NCBI GenBank assembly: GCA_028554755.1 | Contig: JAPTOF010000016.1 | Span: forward strand, 6,733,001-6,797,000 | Direction: 5' to 3' | DNA: 64,000 nucleotides | Source: Cordia subcordata | Lineage: Eukaryota > Streptophyta > Magnoliopsida > Boraginales > Cordiaceae | Shown here: piece by piece, positions 59,094-64,000 of the stretch | How positions within the stretch are numbered: the stretch's first letter is position 1 | How the letters are laid out: every line of letters begins with the position of its first letter | Program-made: the position numbers and the translations under genes | Notes under the pieces: model-generated | The model's database searches: none | What the model was told of the DNA's origin: nothing | The model's input: the letters and a program-made list of their open reading frames with translations, nothing else

Positions 59094-59121
59094 CCGTGCA
59101 AATGCAAGGGGTCTGTACTAG
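59094..59121 (+). mobile_element. Helitron-like 3' terminus
   Basis: CCGTGCAAATGCAAGG can fold into a short hairpin, followed by GGTCTGTA and CTAG|T. It lies directly after the 375-bp tandem repeats, which may be the element's interior. The 5' end is not identified. Confidence 0.45.
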
Positions 59122-59392
59122 TAGTTTCCTGAGACAAAGTCAATGATCTAGATGGTTTTTTTTTTTTTTGGGTTCTATTTTTTCTTCAAATTTATTTTTT
59201 ATTTTAGTTCTTTATCCTTGTTGGTTTTGGTTTTTCTTATGTTAGTTTTTGATTTCATTGGTGAAGATGATGATGCTATTGGGTTAACTCCCAAAATTAA
59301 TGCCTACTCTTTGTAGAATGTATCACCACAAATGAGCTAAAGAAAAGTTGGCTTTTTTATTTCAATAAGCTTCATCAACTGTTATTTCAAGT

Positions 59393-59472
59393 TCTCGATT
59401 GAAACGTGGCTTTTCTTGAAAAGCAGCTTAGTTCTAGATTGAAACGTGGCTTTTCTTGAAGAGCAGCTAAGG
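59393..59472. repeat. 40-bp tandem duplication
   Basis: (C/A)GATTGAAACGTGGCTTTTCTTGAA(A/G)AGCAGCT occurs twice in tandem with few differences. The spacer 59123-59650 otherwise shows only T-rich runs and a doubled 'CAATTTACTAAGATCTT' word at the edge of the viral segment (59580-59652). Confidence 0.75.
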
Positions 59473-59652
59473 TTGGTGCTTTCTTGTGTTCCGGCCATTA
59501 TTTCAAGCTTTCTTGCTTAGGTGGAGTTGAATTTTCACGGTAGCTTTTGTTTATTTGTTACAATATCTTATCGTAACACACAATTTACTAAGATCTTTGC
59601 CCATTTTTCATAATTTTATTGTATAGCGGTACTATCAATTTACTAAGATCTT

Positions 59653-60882
59653 TTATATATACATTCTAGCTTGATTTACGATTCTTAAAAAGGTCTGAAT
59701 TTGTTTTAATCCTTCTAGTTTATCAGGAAATTTTAAAATCTTTTTAGCTATATGTTCTTGAAGCTTAATTTTTCTATCTTGTATTTCCATTCCTAAAAAT
59801 TTTACCTGTGTTTTAAACAATTCTACCTTGTTTTTACTAATAACTAACCCATATTTCTCAAAAAGTTTAAATGCCAAATCTAAATGTCCTATATGTTCTA
59901 ATTCATTTCTACTGCATATTAAAATATCATCTATATATACTAAAATAAAATCATTATATTGCCTAAAAATATTATCCATTTTCCTTTGAAAAATACTTGG
60001 TGTTGTTTTTAACCCAAAATGCATTACTAACCATTCAAATAGTCCTTCAGGTGTAGTAAATGCAGTCCATTTAATATCCTCGGGCGACATCTTTATTTGA
60101 TAATACCCGGATTTACAGTCAAATTTACTAAATACTTTCTTACCCTGTATTTTGTTTATCAAAAAAGTTTTATTAGGTATATTGTAACTATCATCTCAGA
60201 TATCATCATTTAATCGTTTATAATTTATTACCATCCTACTTTTTCCCCTAACTATTTCCGCATGATTTCTAACTATGAAAGTAGCTAACCTATGGGGACT
60301 ACTACTAGGTCTGATTAATCCTAACTTAAGTAATTCTCTTATATGCATTTTAAAATTTTCAGCGTCTCTAGCACTGGCTTCAATATTAGAAGTCTTAACT
60401 ATATAATCTGGATTTATTATTTCTAACCGACAATATATTTTATTTAAATCCCATTTCTTAATTGGACCTTCTCCTAAAAAAGGTAGTTTATCTAAATCCT
60501 GTAAAATTTTTGTCTTAGTTTTAAATTGATTTATTAAATTATAACTCACCTTATCTTGTAAATATAAATCTTCTTCTACTATCTCTTGGTCTTCTAATTC
60601 TAAGTTTACCTCTTCTTCTAAATTATCTTGTTCTATACGATTACAACAACAATTTTGTTTTCCTAATTTACATGCCTCACATTTATCACTATTATTAACC
60701 TCTATATACTCCCCACCACGCTTCTGCGTGTACTCTGATGGAGACGAAATGTTAATAGGAGAATAGTTTGTGTTGCGATGAAAATGAATAAAATCAAAAT
60801 TAATATATATACTACCATTTTGGTCTAAAAAAAATTTAGACCCAAAATAATTTTGCCTTCTTGATAATTTATTGGTAAACAA
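59653..60882 (-). pseudogene. Pararetroviral reverse transcriptase, truncated
   Basis: Two blocks in the RT frame are separated by a TGA at 60196-60198 and a short gap. Family features: 'KMHIRELLKLGLIRPSSSPH' (about 60285-60345), 'FSKFDCKSGYYQIKMSPED' (about 60083-60139) and the catalytic 'YIDD' box (about 59932-59943), which is intact. The thumb region ends near 59655. RNase H is not present downstream, so the insertion or a later deletion cut the gene. Confidence 0.85.
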
Positions 60883-61375
60883 AAAGCCATGGGTAACACA
60901 TAATTAGGAGTCTGTGTATTACATGGTGTTAGAAAGGATATATGTGCATTAGTTATATAGTTATTGTATGGAATCACATTTCCTGAAAATCCTATTCCTC
61001 TTAAGGGAGTTTTAAGAGTTTTAATATGATTTGAATTTATTATTTGTGGATCTACAGCTGTTATTGTGCATCTTGTATCTATAATAGCATTAGTTTCAAT
61101 ATGATGTCCATAATATTTAAAATTAATTCTAACAGTTAACAAATTAGAATTTCTCTTTATTTTACAAAATTTTTCTAATTGAAAGTCAGATGTTAATTGT
61201 TGTATTAGTAATGGTTCATTTTGAAGCACCTTTTCCTTTCCTTTTTCTAATTGACTAATCCTATTATCTTGCTTCTCTAATTTTTCTTCTACTTCTAATA
61301 AATTTATCTCTATTATTTCTATTTTATTACTTATATTTTTCTCTACTAGTTTATTATCTATCTTTAGTTCGTTAT
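60825..61375 (-). pseudogene. Pararetroviral polyprotein: coiled coil and aspartic protease
   Basis: A Lys/Glu/Ile-rich heptad-like stretch (61235-61375) runs without a stop into the protease at 60825-61229. No ATG is evident at its start. The retroviral-type aspartic protease motif is 'IIDTRCT': the catalytic Asp remains but the usual Gly after Thr/Ser is Arg, so it is probably inactive. The frame ends at 60825 and the reverse transcriptase continues in another frame that overlaps it (60825-60882), marking a frameshift. Confidence 0.75.
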
Positions 61376-61385
61376 TTTTATTACT

Positions 61386-63330
61386 TTATTCAGGAACTAA
61401 ATCAAAATTGAATTTAATGTTTATACATTTAATGCATGCCTCTTTTAAACAAATAGAACATTTAGCCCTAATTTTTATTGCTAAATACCAAGTACATATA
61501 TAACAAGATTTAGTTTCTAATCCTTTTCCTATTTGCCAGTTGTGTAAACAGTCTTCTTGTTTATTTAAACACTTATCTAATGGCTTAAACATATTTATAT
61601 TGAATGTTTTTAACTTTCCTAACAAAGTGTTTAATTCTATCGGAAAGTCATTATCATCTGAGTCACCATCCTTATTTTCTTCATAAATTTCTTCTACTAC
61701 TGATGCTATACTATATATAGATTCATTGTCATGGAGTGTTTCATCAACATCTAATAAATCCTCATTTGCATTATTAACTATCATAGCCCTAATGTTATGT
61801 GAATTTATTCTCCTAGGACAACTTGAACTCAGGTGATCTTCTTGTCCACAAGTATAACATCTAATTTTATTTTTATATACTCTATTATTGTTATATTTTC
61901 TAACATGTTTTTGTGTCAAAAAAGGTTTTCTAGCCCTACTTCTCCTAAGATAATATGTTTTTCTAGGAATTTTTCTAAATTATTTTTTATATTTGTATTT
62001 AGGTTTTTCAGGTATACCATAATGTTGTGGGGTATATATTTCTTTACAAAAACTTGTTTCATTTTTAAGTTGTTTGTTAATTTGTATATTAGTACATTTA
62101 TCAACTAATATTTCTATTACTATTTGCATTGCTCTTCCTAATGAAAATTTTGTATTTACTGTTTCTTTAGTGTATTTTTCATAAATCTCTCTACCTAATG
62201 CTCCTGGTAATTTATGTAGGAATTTTTGTATGACTTGTCCATTCTAGACATTGCCGCTAAGAGATGCCCAATAATAAAATTCTTGCATAAAGGGTTTTAC
62301 GTCTTTCCAGCCTAATAAGTTTACTTGTTCTAGTTTTTTAACAGCCTCTATTTGTAATTCTAAATCTAATGTATTAGGATTTCTTCCTGTAATTATTAAA
62401 TGTACTGTATTAACAAAATTGTATCGGGTTACACCTAGATTTATTAGTTCTGCTAGGTCGTTAGGAAAGCATTGTTACTACTCTTCCCAATTGGCCTTAA
62501 CTGATTCTCCTAAGAATTGTGTCATGTATCTAATCATTTTTTCTACTGTAAAGATCTTATTAGCTTGCTTAACAATAAAATCGGCCACTACTGCATCCTT
62601 CCATAACTGCAAATATCTATCTCTTAATTGTATATCTATTCCTGTAATATCTAGAATAAATGGTTCTGCTGCCTTTTGTATTTTAAAAGGTTTTTCTAAA
62701 GGGTATAGTTTTTCTCGTGGTCTATAACTTGGTTTATCATAAGTGGGTTGATTAGGGTATGCATCTACAAATCTTCTAGGTAAATTTCCATATTGATGTA
62801 ATGGTCTATTACCTAGTTGTTCAGTATAAAATCTTGTTTCTTGTGTTCTTGATGGTTGTACTACGCTACTTCACCTTCCATTAAAATATGAGGTTTTCTT
62901 CTAAATTTTCTATTAATATTCGTTTACTATTATCACTTATGTCACTTTCCAAAGTTGCTATAGTTTCTGAATCTTCTTGTTCTTCCTCTAATTCTAAATT
63001 ATCTAAAAAGGTGTTTATTATATCTTCTTCTTCTTCTATGATTTTAGGACTTACAACTAAACCTTCTAAATCCTTCATTATGTTATTATACCTAGAATCT
63101 TCTGTCTTTTCTTGTCGATCTATTTCTTCTATACTAAAGACGGTATCTTTATCTTCTTCTACATCTAATCTTTTTATCCTATTGCCAAATTCATCTAACT
63201 CATAGGCACCTTCTATATCATCGCATTTACTTGTTTTATTTGTTTGTCCTAAATAATATAAAACTTTTTCTAAGTTGCTTATATTAATTAATCTCTTTAT
63301 TTCCTTTAATTCTTCTTCTTCAGTCATCAT
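61386..63330 (-). pseudogene. Pararetroviral coat-protein ORF, multiply broken
   Basis: The N-terminal part (62881-63330, ATG at 63330) is a strongly acidic, Glu/Asp-rich leader of 149 codons ending at TAA 62881-62883. The coat core lies in 61920-62880 but is interrupted by a frame change near the start, adjacent stops at 62475-62480, a stop at 62244-62246 and further frame changes near 61970-62100. The C-terminal part (61386-61919) carries a CX2CX4HX4C zinc knuckle, 'CYTCGQEDHLSSSC', at about 61815-61860, the RNA-binding motif typical of caulimovirid coat proteins, then another acidic stretch and a Cys-rich segment (about 61430-61560). Confidence 0.8.
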
Positions 63331-64000
63331 TTTGTTCTTCTTCTAATTGATCTTTTTCCATATGTCTAGTCGCCTCAGTATAATCTATAAACCTAACTGA
63401 AAGTCTTCCTTGATTATCTCTATACCACATACTATCTTGAGCTGTATAAGTAATCCTAGGTGTATTATTTAAAATATTTGTTATTTGCCATTCTTGTCCA
63501 GCATTTTCTAGAGCATCTACCTTATATGGTGGTAATAGCTTTATGCCTTTTTTCGTAATAAATTTTACTGTCTCTTGTATGTCGAATTTAAATCTAACTT
63601 GACTACCTTGAGTTAATTTTCCTATAAAGGATGTACATACTAATAGATTTTTCCCTTCCACTAGAGTTTCTTATCCTTTAGTCATAATTTTTATTTTTAA
63701 ATATTTTATAAAGTCTCTAGTATTTAATACATAATCTGGAGCACAATAAAATAAACCTCCATTATCATTCATGTCTACTTCTATTGCTCCTACAATTGCT
63801 TGCTCACTATTAAACCTATCGTCTACTAAAGCTACAAAGACTTTAGCTCCTATATCTTTTCTAGTTAATCCTTTTATTCCTATTACTACTAATCCTAAAT
63901 GTGTCAAATTAAAATTTCCTCTGATAATAGTTTGTTGACTTTTAGGATTTATCAAACTTATACTAACTACATCTTGTCCTACACATCTATTTTGAGTTTC
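63320..64000 (-). pseudogene. Pararetroviral movement protein, partial, one in-frame stop
   Basis: Two stretches in one frame, separated by a single TAA at 63671-63673. The frame continues past the right edge, so the N-terminus is outside the window. The core resembles caulimovirid 30K-type movement proteins ('SQQTIIRGNFNLTHLG', then 'KVFVALVDDRF'). The product of an intact relative enlarges plasmodesmata for cell-to-cell spread. The C-terminus is Glu-rich and overlaps the next ORF by a few bases. Confidence 0.75.

Larger units (their letters stand above)
59653..64000 (-). mobile_element. Endogenous pararetrovirus (Caulimoviridae-type), degenerate
   Basis: Minus-strand order, reading into the window from the right edge: movement protein (63320 to beyond 64000), coat-protein ORF (61386-63330), then a polyprotein with coiled coil, protease and reverse transcriptase (59653-61375). 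No integrase occurs between the domains, and a movement protein is present, which separates it from Ty3 elements. RNase H and everything after it are missing: the copy is cut within RT at about 59650. Each ORF carries stops or frameshifts, so this is an old, defective copy. The movement-protein stop overlaps the next ORF's ATG, so the parent had separate ORFs. The genus cannot be fixed. Confidence 0.88.

Noticed and set aside
1..64000. tRNA and rRNA genes
   Set aside because: I looked for A/B-box and cloverleaf-like segments and for rRNA sequence and saw none I could support; a dedicated covariance search would be decisive.
59653..64000. Ty3/gypsy retrotransposon as identity of the right-end element
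   Set aside because: The movement-protein-like ORF and the absence of an integrase between domains point to a pararetrovirus, though the RT alone could be confused with Ty3.

Overview
This window is nuclear DNA from a flowering plant, most likely a eudicot. The evidence is split genes with GT/AG introns, plant-type gene families, AT-rich intergenic DNA with long (AT)n tracts, and many transposable-element types including an old endogenous pararetrovirus. The species cannot be fixed from the sequence alone.

Three host genes look intact. (1) 9735-11267, plus strand: an intronless MATE/DETOXIFICATION transporter of 510 aa. (2) 17858-19140, minus strand: a four-exon BAG-family co-chaperone of 292 aa with a ubiquitin-like domain followed by a BAG domain. 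(3) 25197-29406, minus strand: an eight-exon MBOAT lysophospholipid acyltransferase (LPLAT1/2 type) of 465 aa. All splice junctions of genes 2 and 3 were worked out by eye and keep frame. The three genes are not functionally linked; they are ordinary dispersed plant genes. A fourth possible gene, an F-box-like locus with a leader intron (about 48476-49548), is short and broken.

The rest is accessory DNA. 1-9.6 kb: a LINE RNase H scrap and a nearly 3-kb Mutator-like element (4939-7933) with a perfect 9-bp target duplication and TTCGAA-rich long terminal inverted repeats around a dead transposase. 11.3-24 kb: two TTA-target MITEs of one family, a CACTA end, a hAT-like element carrying a GC-rich minisatellite, and large microsatellites. 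29.4-36.5 kb: AT-rich repeats, an LTR with a primer binding site, and a 501-bp direct repeat pair. 36.5-46.7 kb: a retroelement graveyard: LINE ORF1 with a MITE at its edge, a decayed Ty1/copia element whose RT is split by a 5'-truncated LINE insertion with a 16-bp target duplication, then a longer LINE ORF2 relic. 46.7-49.6 kb: a duplicated promoter/leader unit, one copy of which is split by a hAT-like element while the other preserves the empty site. 51.7-52.5 kb: a deletion derivative of a second Mutator family. 54-59.6 kb: trinucleotide arrays, Helitron-like 3' ends and tandem repeats. 59.65-64 kb: a degenerate caulimovirid-type pararetrovirus copy on the minus strand, running off the right edge.

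Nothing here is a bacterial-style operon, CRISPR array or recognisable new defence system. The most informative structures are the nested insertions and the interrupted duplicate promoter.
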